From Acidobacteria bacterium UBA7540 (GTDB taxonomy: Bacteria; Acidobacteriota; Terriglobia; UBA7540), in NCBI GenBank assembly GCA_002478145.1, contig DLMI01000072.1:22190-86189 (forward strand): DNA of 64,000 nucleotides, given 5' to 3'. Both the position numbers and the translations under genes were made by a program. The notes under the pieces were generated by a model, which was given only the letters and a program-made list of their open reading frames with translations, had not been told where the DNA came from and ran no database searches. Numbering within the stretch: the stretch's first letter is position 1; each line of letters opens with the position of its first letter. Below are positions 8,511 to 18,637 of this stretch, piece by piece.

Positions 8511-9611
8511 TCAAGCGGCGGCTGGGAGTGGAGCGTGTTGGTAAAGGGGAAGGGCTGCGACTTCGGCGACTGTGCCGGATGGGAACTCCAGTTTTGTGCC
8601 GGGTTCTGAGACTTCGTGGCGGAGGTAAGCCATGGCTACCGTCTTGCCAAGTGTTGGAGCAACGCAGGAGCTGGTGACTTCGCCGATCTCTCTGCCCTCT
8701 CGAACCAGCTTCTCGCCCGAGGGCGGTGGAACCTCTGACTCCACGATGAGTCCCATTAGTTTCCAGTTCACGTGCCCGCGGCTTCGGGCTCGCTCCACGA
8801 TTTCCTGACCGACGTAGCAGCCTTTGCTAAAGCTCAAGGCATTCCACAATCCCGCTTCGTTGGGAATGGTGTCCTCACCCAGTTCCTGACCGTAGCGGGG
8901 GATTCCAGCCTCAATGCGCAGAGTTTCCAGCGCCTGTGTCCCGCAAGGGAGCATGCCGTAAGTGGGAGCTTGGCCGCAGGCGGCGCCCCAAACCGCCAGC
9001 AGGCCCTTTGCGCCCACCCAGACTTCATAACCTTCCTCACCGGTGCTACTCGCGCGCACTACGCGCACAGGGATGCCGGCGTAGTTGGTGGCAAAATGAT
9101 CAAACTCCCGCATCGCGGGAAGGTTGATGTGCAGGGTTTTTTCGAGCAAAAGGCGTGAGCGTGGTCCCTGAAAGGCGAGAGCGTAAAGGTCCAGAGGTTC
9201 GAATTCTACCTGATCGCCGATGACGTAACGCTTGAGGCCAAGCAGCGCCTTGTCGCGCAGGTCGGCGTCGGTATCGACGAAAAACCGGTCTTCGGTACAG
9301 TAGAGACGCATATCCACCAGGATATGTCCGTGGGGGTTCAGCAAGGTGGCGTAAGTTCCCTGGCCAGCAGCAAGCCGCTGGATGTCGTTGGAGACCATGC
9401 GGTGAAGGAACTTGGCATGGTCCCGGCCCTTCATGGCGAACTTGCCGCGAAAGGAGAAATCAAAGAGCCCGGAGGCCTCGCGCACCGCTTTGTGCTCCGC
9501 AACAGGATCGGTGAAACGCCAGGGAACAAGCCCGCCATGATAGTCGCCCAGCGTGGCGCCTTGTGAGAGGTGGTAGTCAGCCAAGGGAGACGTGAACAGA
9601 GATGAGTCCAT
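8511..9611 (-). CDS. ygfZ: folate-binding protein YgfZ (Fe-S maintenance)
   Basis: A 366-residue member of the GcvT-like aminomethyltransferase superfamily. The YgfZ signature KGCYVGQE (about residue 263), with its conserved cysteine, followed by IVERARSRGH, marks the YgfZ/IBA57 group rather than glycine-cleavage GcvT. Those proteins bind tetrahydrofolate and support assembly or repair of 4Fe-4S enzymes. This fits its place downstream of the sufBCDSUT genes on the same strand. The 194-base gap to sufT is filled with short repeats, so it may have its own promoter. Confidence 0.88.
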   Translation of the reverse strand: MDSSLFTSPLADYHLSQGATLGDYHGGLVPWRFTDPVAEHKAVREASGLFDFSFRGKFAMKGRDHAKFLHRMVSNDIQRLAAGQGTYATLLNPHGHILVDMRLYCTEDRFFVDTDADLRDKALLGLKRYVIGDQVEFEPLDLYALAFQGPRSRLLLEKTLHINLPAMREFDHFATNYAGIPVRVVRASSTGEEGYEVWVGAKGLLAVWGAACGQAPTYGMLPCGTQALETLRIEAGIPRYGQELGEDTIPNEAGLWNALSFSKGCYVGQEIVERARSRGHVNWKLMGLIVESEVPPPSGEKLVREGREIGEVTSSCVAPTLGKTVAMAYLRHEVSEPGTKLEFPSGTVAEVAALPLYQHAPLPAAA

Positions 9612-9616
9612 TTGTT

Positions 9617-9803
9617 AGATAGTGGAAAATCGAAATTCGAAAATCGAAATTCGAAAGCGGAAAGTCCAAGAAGGAAATTGGAAAAGAAAGATCCAAGATT
9701 GAAGTCGACAAACTCGAAAGTTGATAATCGCCGCTGTTTATACCGTAATTCTGCGGTTTCCAATTTCGATTTTCCAATTTCGAATTTCGAATTTCAATTT
9801 TCG
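9617..9803. repeat. GAAAATCGAAATTCGAAA repeat family, inverted pair
   Basis: The spacer between sufT and ygfZ starts with GAAAATCGAAATTCGAAA units and ends with the complement (TTCGATTTTCCAATTTCGAA). Related runs occur at 14281-14315 between sufB and sufC and at 39113-39178. Low-complexity, no gene. Confidence 0.65.
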
Positions 9804-9805
9804 AG

Positions 9806-10144
9806 CTACAGAAAGCCGAGTTGAAGCTTAGCAGCCTCGGACATCATCTCTTTGCTCCACGGCGGATCCCACACCACATCGACTTTGACACTCTTGATGC
9901 CGGGAAGCACGGTAATCTTGTCTTCGACTTCTCCCGGCAGTGAGCCGGCAGCAGGGCAGCCAGGCGCGGTCAGCGTCATCTTCACCAGAGCATGGCCGGA
10001 GGTATCCACCTTGGCCTCATAGATCAACCCGAGGTCGTAGATATTCACCGGAATCTCCGGGTCGTAGCAGGTGCGCACAGCCGCAACCATCTTGTCCTGA
10101 AGCGCGATCGCCTCCGAAACCGTCAGGGGGGTTGGCTCGTCCAT
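9806..10144 (-). CDS. sufT: SufT / MIP18-type Fe-S assembly factor
   Basis: A 112-residue DUF59 (PaaD/MIP18) protein. The core shows YDPEIPVNIYDLGLIYEAKV, then KMTLTAPGCPAAGSLPGEVE with the conserved cysteine, and KVDVVWDPPWSKEMMSE. DUF59 proteins assist maturation of Fe-S proteins and are common at the end of suf operons. The start lies eight bases after the sufU stop, so the two are almost certainly cotranscribed. Confidence 0.9.
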   Translation of the reverse strand: MDEPTPLTVSEAIALQDKMVAAVRTCYDPEIPVNIYDLGLIYEAKVDTSGHALVKMTLTAPGCPAAGSLPGEVEDKITVLPGIKSVKVDVVWDPPWSKEMMSEAAKLQLGFL

Positions 10145-10152
10145 GGGTTATT

Positions 10153-10605
10153 TCACTCCGTCGTCGCCGCTTTCTGGTCGCCGTCGAGCGCGCTACGAAG
10201 TGTGTGCCACACCAGGGTGGCGCACTTGACGCGCACCGGAAACTCGCAAACTCCGGAGAAAGCGGCCAGTTTCCCCAAGGCTGGAGTCTCACCCTCAGCG
10301 TGGGTTTTTCCGGTGACCAGGTCGTGAAAGGTTTCGAAGAGAGCCTCAGCCTGGGCTCGCGTCTTCCCCTTCAGAATTTCCGTCAAGATCGACGCGGAGG
10401 CAGTGGAAATGGCACAGCCGGTTCCCTGGAAGCTGATGTCGGTGATCCGGTCGTCCTGGAGTTTCAGATAAACGGTGAACTTGTCGCCGCAGAGGCGATT
10501 GTAACCGTCCGCGTGCCGGTCGGCATCCGGCATGGGATGAAAGTTCCGCGGTTTCTTACTGTGATCGATAATTAGTTCCTGATAAAGTCCTTCGAGGTCT
10601 GACAT
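10153..10605 (-). CDS. sufU: SufU-type Fe-S scaffold / sulfur acceptor
   Basis: A 150-residue NifU/IscU-fold protein. The three cysteines expected in SufU are visible in NRLCGDKF, GTGCAIS and VKCATLVW, with the aspartate of CGD. SufU binds zinc and accepts sulfur from SufS. The GKTHAEGE stretch between the second and third cysteine fits the insertion that separates SufU from IscU. It starts 44 bases after sufS and ends eight bases before sufT. Confidence 0.92.
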   Translation of the reverse strand: MSDLEGLYQELIIDHSKKPRNFHPMPDADRHADGYNRLCGDKFTVYLKLQDDRITDISFQGTGCAISTASASILTEILKGKTRAQAEALFETFHDLVTGKTHAEGETPALGKLAAFSGVCEFPVRVKCATLVWHTLRSALDGDQKAATTE

Positions 10606-10649
10606 ATGAATGAGTCCATAGTCGAAAGTTAAAGGTCAAGAGTTACAGC

Positions 10650-11924
10650 TCATCCGAAAAGAGCCTTCACTCTTTGGATGCCCCCGGCCAGGGCGTTGAT
10701 CTCCTGCTTGGTGTTGTAAAAAGCCAGCGAAGCGCGCACCGTTGCGGGCACGCCGAAGCGGTCCATGACCGGCTGAGCGCAATGGTGGCCGGTCCGGACC
10801 GCGATGCCCTCGCGATCCAGAATAGTCCCCACGTCGTGGGCGTGCACGCCTTCCAGAACGAATGAAATGACGCCGGCTTTCTCGCGCGCCGTGCCGATGA
10901 TCCTGACGCCGGGGATCTGACTGATGGCCTCGGTGGCATAAGAAAGCAGTGCGTGCTCGTAGGAGGTGATGTTCGCCAGGCCTACCTCGTTGACATAGTC
11001 AAGGGCGGCGCCAAGGCCGATAGCGTCCGCAATATTGGGCGTCCCCGCTTCAAACTTATAAGGAATCACATTGTAGATGGTCTTCTCGAACGTCACGGAG
11101 CTGATCATATCACCGCCGCCCTGAAAAGGAGGCATCGCCTCGAGGAGTTCGGCCCTCCCGTAAAGCGCCCCAATCCCCGTCGGCCCAAAAACCTTGTGGC
11201 CTGAGAGTGCATAGAAGTCGCAGCCGAGTTCCTGAACGTCAACCTTCATGTGAGGCGTGGCTTGGGCGCCATCAACGAGCACCGGGACATTCATGGCATG
11301 TGCCATCTCGACGATCTGGCGCACGGGATTGATGGTGCCCAGGGCGTTGGATACATGGGCGACAGCGACCATGCGCGTGCGGGCGTTCAGGAGCTTTTCA
11401 AATTCCTCCAGGATCAGCTCGCCGCGGTCGTTGATCGGGGCCACGCGAAGGACGGCATTCTTCTCCTCGCACAAAATCTGCCAGGGAACGATGTTCGAGT
11501 GATGCTCCATGGCAGTGATCAGGACTTCGTCACCTGCCTTCACGTTTTGCCGCCCGTAGGATTGCGCTACGAGGTTGATGCCCTCCGTGGTTCCGCGCAC
11601 GTAGACGATCTCCCGCGAATCGGGAGCGTTCAGGAATCGCTGGATTTTTGTCCTCGCGCCCTCATAGGCCTCCGTCGCGCGCTCGCTCAACAGATGCACG
11701 CCGCGATGCACGTTGGAGCAGTCGTGCATGTAAAAGCCAAGAATCGCATCAATCACTTTGGCCGGCTTCTGGCTGGTGGCCGCGTTGTCGAGATAGACGA
11801 GCGGCTTCCCGTGCACCTTCTGTTTCAGAATCGGGAAATCCTCCCGAATTCGCTTCACATCGAAGGCGGGACTGGATGATTCGCGGGCGGGTATTTGGAT
11901 CGCTTCCTGCGTGGTGGCCATCAT
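10650..11924 (-). CDS. sufS: cysteine desulfurase SufS
   Basis: A 424-residue PLP enzyme that removes sulfur from cysteine for Fe-S assembly. The PLP lysine is in ALSGHKVFGPTG, the substrate-side motif YLDNAATSQKP is near the N-terminus, and the catalytic cysteine sits in VRTGHHCAQPVMDRFG, as in group II desulfurases. The ATG at 11924 forms an ATGA overlap with the sufD stop; a second ATG follows directly at 11921. GAGGAGGG lies immediately upstream. The longer in-frame extension into sufD coding sequence was rejected. Confidence 0.95.
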   Translation of the reverse strand: MMATTQEAIQIPARESSSPAFDVKRIREDFPILKQKVHGKPLVYLDNAATSQKPAKVIDAILGFYMHDCSNVHRGVHLLSERATEAYEGARTKIQRFLNAPDSREIVYVRGTTEGINLVAQSYGRQNVKAGDEVLITAMEHHSNIVPWQILCEEKNAVLRVAPINDRGELILEEFEKLLNARTRMVAVAHVSNALGTINPVRQIVEMAHAMNVPVLVDGAQATPHMKVDVQELGCDFYALSGHKVFGPTGIGALYGRAELLEAMPPFQGGGDMISSVTFEKTIYNVIPYKFEAGTPNIADAIGLGAALDYVNEVGLANITSYEHALLSYATEAISQIPGVRIIGTAREKAGVISFVLEGVHAHDVGTILDREGIAVRTGHHCAQPVMDRFGVPATVRASLAFYNTKQEINALAGGIQRVKALFG

Positions 11925-13318
11925 CCCTCCTCGGCCCGCTGGCCCCTCGCCAGACGAGCAAATAAACCTTCCCTGAGCCGTTCGCGCAGCGGCGCATACT
12001 TGATCCGCTCCAGGACGTCGTTGGCAAAGGCGTAAGTGAGCAGGTCGCGCGCTTCCTGACGGCCGATTCCGCGGGAACGCAAATAAAAGACCGCTTCCGG
12101 ATCGATTTGCCCGATGGTGGCGCCGTGCGTACACTTGACGTCGTCAGCGTAAATCTCCAGCGCCGGTTTGGTATCGATGATGGCTTTTTCGGAAAGAAGG
12201 AGGTTTTTGTTGCTTTGTTTGGAATCGGTCTTTTGCGCATCCTTGCGGACAATGATTTTGCCGTTGAAGACTGCGGAGGACTCTCCATCCAGAACGCCTC
12301 GATAGACTTCCCGGCTGCTACAGTGCGGCTTGGCGTGGTCCAGGGTGGTTTGGTTGTCAATGTGTTGGCGGCCGGTGACAACGTACAGGCCGTCGAGTGT
12401 GGCCTCGGCGCCCTCGCCATCCAGAACGGACATCACTTCTTCGCGCACAAGAGCCCCGCCGATCGCAACGGAATGTGTGGCAACGTTGCTCGAGCGCTCC
12501 TGGTGGAACTGGAGCCGCCCAAAGTGGAACGCCGTTTTGCTTTCATGCTGAATCCTGTGATACTCGAGGACAGCGCCTTCACCCACCGCGATTTCGGTCA
12601 CGGCATTGGTGAAGTAAATCCCTTCGGGCGTCAAGCTCCTGGCACCTGCCGACCTGAAGAGGGGCGCTGCGTCCGGTCCTACGTAGCCTTCAATGATGGT
12701 GGCCTGGCTTTCTCGCCCGGCAATAATCAGGTTGCGGGGATAGGAAACCGTGGGAAGCCCGTTTGCCTCGGAAACGTAGAGCAGGTAAATGGGCTTGTCA
12801 AGAACTACCCCCTTGGGGATCTCAAGGAATGCCCCGTCCTCGAGGAAGGCCGTATTCAGTGCCACAAATGCATGCTGCCTGTAATCCGTAGCGTAACGGG
12901 TCAGGTGGCCTTGCAGAGTTTTCCCGTCACTCGCCAGGGCTTCCGCCAGGCTGCCGGCCCTGGCGCCCTTGGGGAGAGCTTCCAGCGTCGAAAGCTGTTT
13001 CGAAAAACGCCCATTGATGAAGACGAGCCTGGGGCATCCGAGGTCAGCAAGGGGAAGCTGGCTGATTCGCTCGGCCAACGATGCAGCGGACTCTTCGCGC
13101 ACTTCGCTGGCGCGTTGAAATGGCACGGCGGCTATGGGTGCGACGTTGGTGTTTCGCCACTCTTCCTGGCGCGTGGTCGGAAACCCCTTCTCCGCAAAAC
13201 TCTCGATCGCCTCCCTGCGGATTTCATGGAGCCAGGAGGGCGCGCGGGCAGCAAGGCGCTCCTCGATCTGCCTGAAGTTTGAAAGGTAAACACCTTCTGT
13301 TTCTTTTAAGGCAATCAT
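11921..13318 (-). CDS. sufD: Fe-S cluster assembly protein SufD
   Basis: A 465-residue subunit of the SufBCD scaffold. The N-terminal helical domain includes GFPTTRQEEWRNTNV, the middle is a long beta-helix, and the C-terminus carries DDVKCTHGATIGQIDPEAVF and YLRSRGI with the conserved CTHGATIG. The start at 13318 (MIALKETEG) is used because the upstream extension only translates a palindromic repeat at 13357-13457. Stop and sufS start overlap, showing coupling. Confidence 0.94.
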   Translation of the reverse strand: MIALKETEGVYLSNFRQIEERLAARAPSWLHEIRREAIESFAEKGFPTTRQEEWRNTNVAPIAAVPFQRASEVREESAASLAERISQLPLADLGCPRLVFINGRFSKQLSTLEALPKGARAGSLAEALASDGKTLQGHLTRYATDYRQHAFVALNTAFLEDGAFLEIPKGVVLDKPIYLLYVSEANGLPTVSYPRNLIIAGRESQATIIEGYVGPDAAPLFRSAGARSLTPEGIYFTNAVTEIAVGEGAVLEYHRIQHESKTAFHFGRLQFHQERSSNVATHSVAIGGALVREEVMSVLDGEGAEATLDGLYVVTGRQHIDNQTTLDHAKPHCSSREVYRGVLDGESSAVFNGKIIVRKDAQKTDSKQSNKNLLLSEKAIIDTKPALEIYADDVKCTHGATIGQIDPEAVFYLRSRGIGRQEARDLLTYAFANDVLERIKYAPLRERLREGLFARLARGQRAEEG

Positions 13319-13356
13319 CAGCTCAGTATTCCCTTCGCTCGAAAACCCGTCTAGCC

Positions 13357-13457
13357 TGTCATTCCGAGGAGTCCCGCCCTGCGGGACGACGAGGAATCTC
13401 GCAAGTTCTTTGATTCCAGAGCGAGATTCCTCTCCCGCAGGGCGGGATCGGAATGAC
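13357..13457. repeat. long palindrome with GTCATTCCGAG ends between sufC and sufD
   Basis: The left end reads GTCATTCCGAGGAGTCCC and the right end is the complement GATCGGAATGAC; inside are GAGGAATCTCGC and GCGAGATTCCTC, again inverted. The whole could fold into one large hairpin between two operon genes. It is a member of a family with copies at 20205-20298 and 34400-34516 and partial relatives elsewhere. Confidence 0.75.
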
Positions 13458-13498
13458 GACATTCGCAAACGTCTTCTCACCATCCTGCTGGCGCCTGC

Positions 13499-14260
13499 CT
13501 ACCGGCCCACCACGGCAGCAGATTCCTCCAGCCATCCGTAGCCCTTCTCTTCGAGTTCCAGGGCTAGTTCCTTGGTTCCCGACTTCACGATGCGGCCGTC
13601 GTACAGAACGTGTACGAAATCGGGAACGATGTAATTGAGCAGCCGCTGGTAGTGCGTGACCACGATAATGCTGCGGTCCTTGCCGCGCAGCGCGTTCACC
13701 CCATCGGCCACGATCTTTAGGGCATCAATATCGAGGCCGGAGTCGGTCTCGTCGAGAATGCCGAGCTTGGGTTCGAGCACCGCCATCTGGAAAATCTCGT
13801 TGCGCTTTTTCTCGCCGCCGGAAAACCCTTCGTTCACCGCGCGGGTCATCAGTGTGTCGTCCACGTCCAGCAGCTTCATCTTCTCGCGGAGGAGCACGAG
13901 GAAGTCCATCGCGTCATATTCGGGCAACCCGCGGTGCTTGCGGATGGCATTGAGCGCCGAGCGCAGAAAATAGGTGTTGTTGACGCCGGGGATCTCCACC
14001 GGGTACTGGAAGGCGAGGAAAATGCCTTCGCGGGCGCGTTCTTCGGGCGGCATCGCAAGCAGGTCCTTGCCTTCATAGGTGACCTCGCCCCCCGTCACTT
14101 GGTAAACATCGCGCCCCGCCAGCACCTGTGCCAGCGTGCTTTTGCCGCTGCCGTTGGGGCCCATGATGGCGTGAACTTCGCCGGTGTTCACTTCCAGGTC
14201 AATTCCGCGCAGGATTTCTTTACCCTCCGCCGTCGCGTGCAGGTTCTTGATTTGAAGCAT
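13499..14260 (-). CDS. sufC: Fe-S cluster assembly ATPase SufC
   Basis: A 253-residue ABC-type ATPase that drives the SufBCD scaffold. Walker A GPNGSGKSTL, signature FSGGEKKRNE (the hallmark SufC version), Walker B AVLEPKLGILDETDSGLD and switch VTHYQRLL are all present. It sits between sufB and sufD on the same strand. The gap to sufB contains repeats and a duplicated piece of the sufB end. Confidence 0.95.
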   Translation of the reverse strand: MLQIKNLHATAEGKEILRGIDLEVNTGEVHAIMGPNGSGKSTLAQVLAGRDVYQVTGGEVTYEGKDLLAMPPEERAREGIFLAFQYPVEIPGVNNTYFLRSALNAIRKHRGLPEYDAMDFLVLLREKMKLLDVDDTLMTRAVNEGFSGGEKKRNEIFQMAVLEPKLGILDETDSGLDIDALKIVADGVNALRGKDRSIIVVTHYQRLLNYIVPDFVHVLYDGRIVKSGTKELALELEEKGYGWLEESAAVVGR

Positions 14261-14280
14261 TCAGCTCTCCCTAGCTAGAA

Positions 14281-14548
14281 ACTGGAAATTCGAAAATGGA
14301 AAATCGAAACTCGAAAACGCACCGTGTCCGGGTGTCTTTCGGTCATTATGCTTTGGAGGACCGTGCCCTATGCAGCGTCGATTCATCCGACTCTTCCCTG
14401 CAAATTCACGCCCAGCAGCTTCTGCGCCTCCACCGCGAATCCGCCACAAGGGAATTGCTCACATGTACCTTTCGCGGTGCCCCTGACACCCTTTATCCTT
14501 TACCCTTTACCCTTTTACCGTTCACCATTTACTATTCACCATTCAGAA
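14281..14548. other. repeat-rich spacer between sufB and sufC
   Basis: From the sufC side it holds GGAAATTCGAAAATGGAAAA-like repeats (14281-14315), then the duplicated sufB tail (14383-14460), then a run of TTTACCCTTTACCC and TTCACCATTTAC units up to the sufB stop. Unusually long and disordered for the inside of a suf operon. Confidence 0.6.
14383..14460 (-). pseudogene. duplicated 3' fragment of sufB
   Basis: In the minus frame ending with TGA at 14383-14385 the translation reads [18 protein letters not shown], matching the real SufB end [18 protein letters not shown] about 165 bases upstream. The match covers roughly 25 codons and includes the stop codon, with several substitutions. It is a decayed tandem copy of the sufB tail and has no start codon. 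Confidence 0.8.
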
Positions 14549-15991
<1,443 letters not shown>

Positions 15992-16121
15992 CAAAACTCC
16001 TCCTCAGGATTACTCACACGTGACAGCGCCCGACCACTGGGGCCGGCGCGGCGCTGCTCCGTTGTACAAGGCGGGCCTGCAAGTCCGGAGATAAGCGCTT
16101 CCAGTGCAATCGTCTTCGCTT

Positions 16122-16568
16122 TCATCTCGGCCTTCCCTCGACCCGGAGCTGCACCAAGCTTGAGTTGTCGCCTATCAGGCTCGAAACTGTAACATCACTT
16201 AGCGCCTTTACGATGGCGTCGTTCACTTTGCGCAACGGCTCCCGCACCGTGCATCTCGTCATCTGGTGGCATTCGCTCCGGTCGGTTACGCAGGAGGTGA
16301 TGACCAGCGGGCCCTCGAGGGCCCGGATGACCTCAAAGGCGTTGATTTCTGAAGGGTCCTTGGCCAGAGCGTATCCACCGTTAGTACCGTGCTGAGACGC
16401 AAGCAAGCCGATCTTCGCCAGTCTTTGGAGAATCTTGGCGACCAACTCTGTCGGCATTCCATATGTTCTGGCGATCTCCCTGGCGCTACATGCTGCACGC
16501 GGCGGCTGTGAGGCCAAATGCCTTAAGGCAATCAATCCGTAGTCAGCCTTTTTCCCAAGCCTTAGCAT
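16122..16568 (-). CDS. Rrf2-family Fe-S-sensing regulator of the suf operon
   Basis: A 148-residue Rrf2/IscR-type regulator. The winged helix covers about residues 1-70 (KADYGLIALRHLA, YGMPTELVAKILQRLAKIGL, GTNGGYALAK). Three cysteines at C93, C100 and C106, with H101 nearby, have almost the spacing of the cluster-binding C92/C98/C104 of IscR, so it should carry an Fe-S cluster and report Fe-S status. It is the first gene of the suf block, 130 bases before sufB, and a 25-bp imperfect palindrome overlaps its promoter, which fits autoregulation. Confidence 0.9.
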   Translation of the reverse strand: MLRLGKKADYGLIALRHLASQPPRAACSAREIARTYGMPTELVAKILQRLAKIGLLASQHGTNGGYALAKDPSEINAFEVIRALEGPLVITSCVTDRSECHQMTRCTVREPLRKVNDAIVKALSDVTVSSLIGDNSSLVQLRVEGRPR

Positions 16569-16572
16569 TTCT

Positions 16573-16626
16573 ATATCCGATCCTTTAAGTCGTATATATC
16601 TTAACTCTCTCTCGTTTTCGTGTCAA
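16573..16626 (-). promoter_or_regulatory. suf operon promoter with overlapping palindromic operator
   Basis: Minus strand: TTGACA (16621-16626), 17-base spacer, TAAGAT (16598-16603), a near-consensus housekeeping promoter. Immediately downstream (16573-16597) lies a 25-bp imperfect palindrome with arms ATATACGAC and ATCGGATAT matching at seven of nine positions, across the expected transcription start. This is the size and place expected for an Rrf2/IscR-type site. Confidence 0.7.
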
Positions 16627-17684
16627 GTCATTTCTCATGGTTATTTTCGTGGTTGGCGTTCCTTAAGGGTGTCCGGCCGGGTGTCCCTCGTTTCAGGCCC
16701 ACCTGCACGCACGTCGAGCGCGGTGGCGTAGGGTTCAAGTTTGAGATTGCGCCACAGTGAAGGCGCGATCAGTTCTCCAACTAGGTCCAGGGCAGGGCGC
16801 GGAGGAAGAAACCCAATTAGGGTCGTCTTCCCGCAGTTCATGGCAAATCAACGCTGAATCCTCACCCGGAGGCATACGTTGCGCATTAAGCGATGTTTAC
16901 AGTGGCCAAGTGAAGAACGCGATCAAGCCATAATCCGGTATGTTTGAGCCGGTCGCGGGAACCCCGTCAGACTTCGAATGGGGTCCGGCCCAAGGTGCGG
17001 GGGTGCCCTCTTCTTTCAAGCAGAATGGCCGGAGGCGACATGATGGGAAGCAGCCTATGGAGGGCTAGGCCCTTGAAGGGCACAATTCGTCGCCTCCGGC
17101 CCGGTTACTTCTATTATCGGCTGAACGCTTGACAAGCTTAATCAGGCCGGTACGGAGAAAGAAGGCGGGGCTGGCAGTCTGACAGCAGTGACGGGTGACC
17201 CGCTGTGGCGGGACGAGTGACGAGGCAGAAAAACGGGAGACTGCAGTTAGGACACAGATGGCAGTGGGCAGTGGGGAGAGGAAAGGAAGCAGCTCGAGAT
17301 TGCCCTAGGTTCTGGCACCCAGCACCCAACCCCAAGCGTCGCGTAACACTCAATTCCTTGCCATGCAGCAAGCTTTGCATATCTGTACAAGCCCTGTGAG
17401 TCGGATGTGAAGCGCGGTGAGTATTGTGGCTTTGGAACACGCTTACGAACGCCGTCACGCGAAGGTGCACGGGCGCGCAGACCATGAAGTTCATGGATTG
17501 CGCCAGTCGTCTTCAGGACAAATGTTCTAAGCCTGCGATGACACATTCTGTCACGCCGTTTCGACAAAATAGGGCAAGGAGCGCCCTTTTTTTCAACAGG
17601 GACGAAAGAGCCGCCTCAGGAAGTTTGCAACAATTTGAAAAGACAATGGTTATCGGCAAGGGAGAAGCCTCCAAAAATCTCAGA
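16627..17684. other. about 1 kb spacer between suf regulator and pilA
   Basis: No convincing gene. It contains a 13-bp perfect inverted repeat (17027-17101), GTGACGGGTGACCCGC-type repeats near 17185-17225 and low-complexity CAGTGGGCAGTGGGGAGAGG around 17260. A short minus frame at 16641-16841 begins MNCGKTTLIG, recalling a P-loop, but nothing else supports it. Confidence 0.5.
17027..17101. repeat. 13-bp perfect inverted repeat with 49-base loop
   Basis: GGCCGGAGGCGAC (17027-17039) and GTCGCCTCCGGCC (17089-17101) are exact complements. The loop contains a smaller inverted GGGCTAGGCCC. It could be a structured transcript or a small repeat element. No flanking T-run, so not called a terminator. 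Confidence 0.55.
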
Positions 17685-17700
17685 TGGCAGGAAAAGTGCT
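17685..17700 (+). promoter_or_regulatory. sigma-54 promoter of pilA
   Basis: TGGCAGGAAAAGTGCT places GG and GC exactly 12 bases apart and matches the -24/-12 consensus TGGCAC-N5-TTGCW at nearly every defined base. Expected start of transcription is near 17711, about 40 bases before the pilA ATG. Type IV pilin genes are often sigma-54 dependent through PilR. Confidence 0.75.
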
Positions 17701-17750
17701 CCAAATCTAATGCTATTGACGTATTCCCTTAGTGCAACGAAGGAGGAAGA

Positions 17751-18272
17751 ATGAAGAAGTGTTCACGAGGATTTTCCCTGATTGAGTTGTTGATCGTGGT
17801 TGCGATCATTCTCATCATTGCCGCAATTGCTATCCCGAACCTGCTCCGATCGCGGATCGCGGCCAACCAAGCCTCAGCGGTGGGATCACTCCGCACGCTC
17901 AACACCGCAGAGGTCACTTATGCTACTACCTACAACACGGGCTACTCTTCGACCTTGGGCGACTTGGGCCCAGCGACTGCCGGAGGTACGCCTGTCGCTA
18001 CTGCTGCAGGATTAGTTGACGAGGTTCTGTCAGGGGTGTCGGGGACAGCAGGAGGACCCACCGCCACCACAAGCACAAAGAGTGGTTATCAGTTCACCTA
18101 CTCACCGGGCGGCACGGATACGAGTGGCAAGATTAATACTTACTCGTTCACCGCCACGCCGATCAGTGTGGGAACGACTGGGACCAACTTCTACTTCACC
18201 GACCAGTCTGGCGTAATCCGCCAAAACAGCACGGCGGTGGCCGGTTCAACCGACTCGCCACTGGCTGGCTAG
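17751..18272 (+). CDS. pilA: type IV major pilin-like protein
   Basis: A 173-residue prepilin. After a short basic leader (MKKCSRG) the cleavage/methylation motif GFSLIELLIVV begins, with cleavage expected between G7 and F8, and a single hydrophobic helix IILIIAAIAIPNLLRSR follows. The rest is a Gly/Thr/Ser-rich globular head with few charged residues and no cysteine pair. The start is fixed by AAGGAGGA at 17740-17747. It stands alone: no pilus assembly genes are near. A sigma-54 promoter lies upstream. Confidence 0.92.
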   Translation: MKKCSRGFSLIELLIVVAIILIIAAIAIPNLLRSRIAANQASAVGSLRTLNTAEVTYATTYNTGYSSTLGDLGPATAGGTPVATAAGLVDEVLSGVSGTAGGPTATTSTKSGYQFTYSPGGTDTSGKINTYSFTATPISVGTTGTNFYFTDQSGVIRQNSTAVAGSTDSPLAG

Positions 18273-18637
18273 GCTGTACACGGAAGCCACGACAATCCAA
18301 CCGTTCGGGGAGGGCTGGAAGAGCCTGTGCGAAAGCCGGCTTGCCCAGATGTGGAGCGCCGCTCGATCTGTTCCGGCTGTAGGCAGGCCGGCGCTCGAGC
18401 GGAGGTTTTCAGAGAGGCACGAAAGCCCTCTTTTCTTGCAGCGGGTGGTGCGGAAAGCCAAGTTGTTCTTGAGCCATTTTGGTACCCCTGGCGGGGTCCT
18501 GACCTTCCCCGCAAGTTCCGAGTCGTGACCTTTGTCTCTGGCTTTTAACTTGTCATTGGCCAACTTCGGCCGCCATAGAAGGCCAAGTCGCCGACACAAA
18601 ATACCGACAACAAGTATTCGATCCCTCGAGGCGGCAT
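18273..18637. other. gene-free spacer after pilA
   Basis: 365 bases between the convergent pilA and the next minus-strand gene. GC-rich with short inverted stretches such as GAAAGCCGGCTTGCCC, but no gene, RNA family or clear terminator was recognised. Confidence 0.5.

Noticed and set aside
13319..13483. Longer N-terminus for SufD
   Set aside because: Encoded by the palindromic repeat; family start is at 13318.
16641..16841. 66-codon minus frame starting MNCGKTTLIG
   Set aside because: The P-loop-like start is the only feature; no ribosome-binding site, no further domain.
17300..17750. c-di-GMP or other riboswitch upstream of pilA
   Set aside because: No recognisable conserved core; sigma-54 promoter leaves a leader of only about 40 bases.
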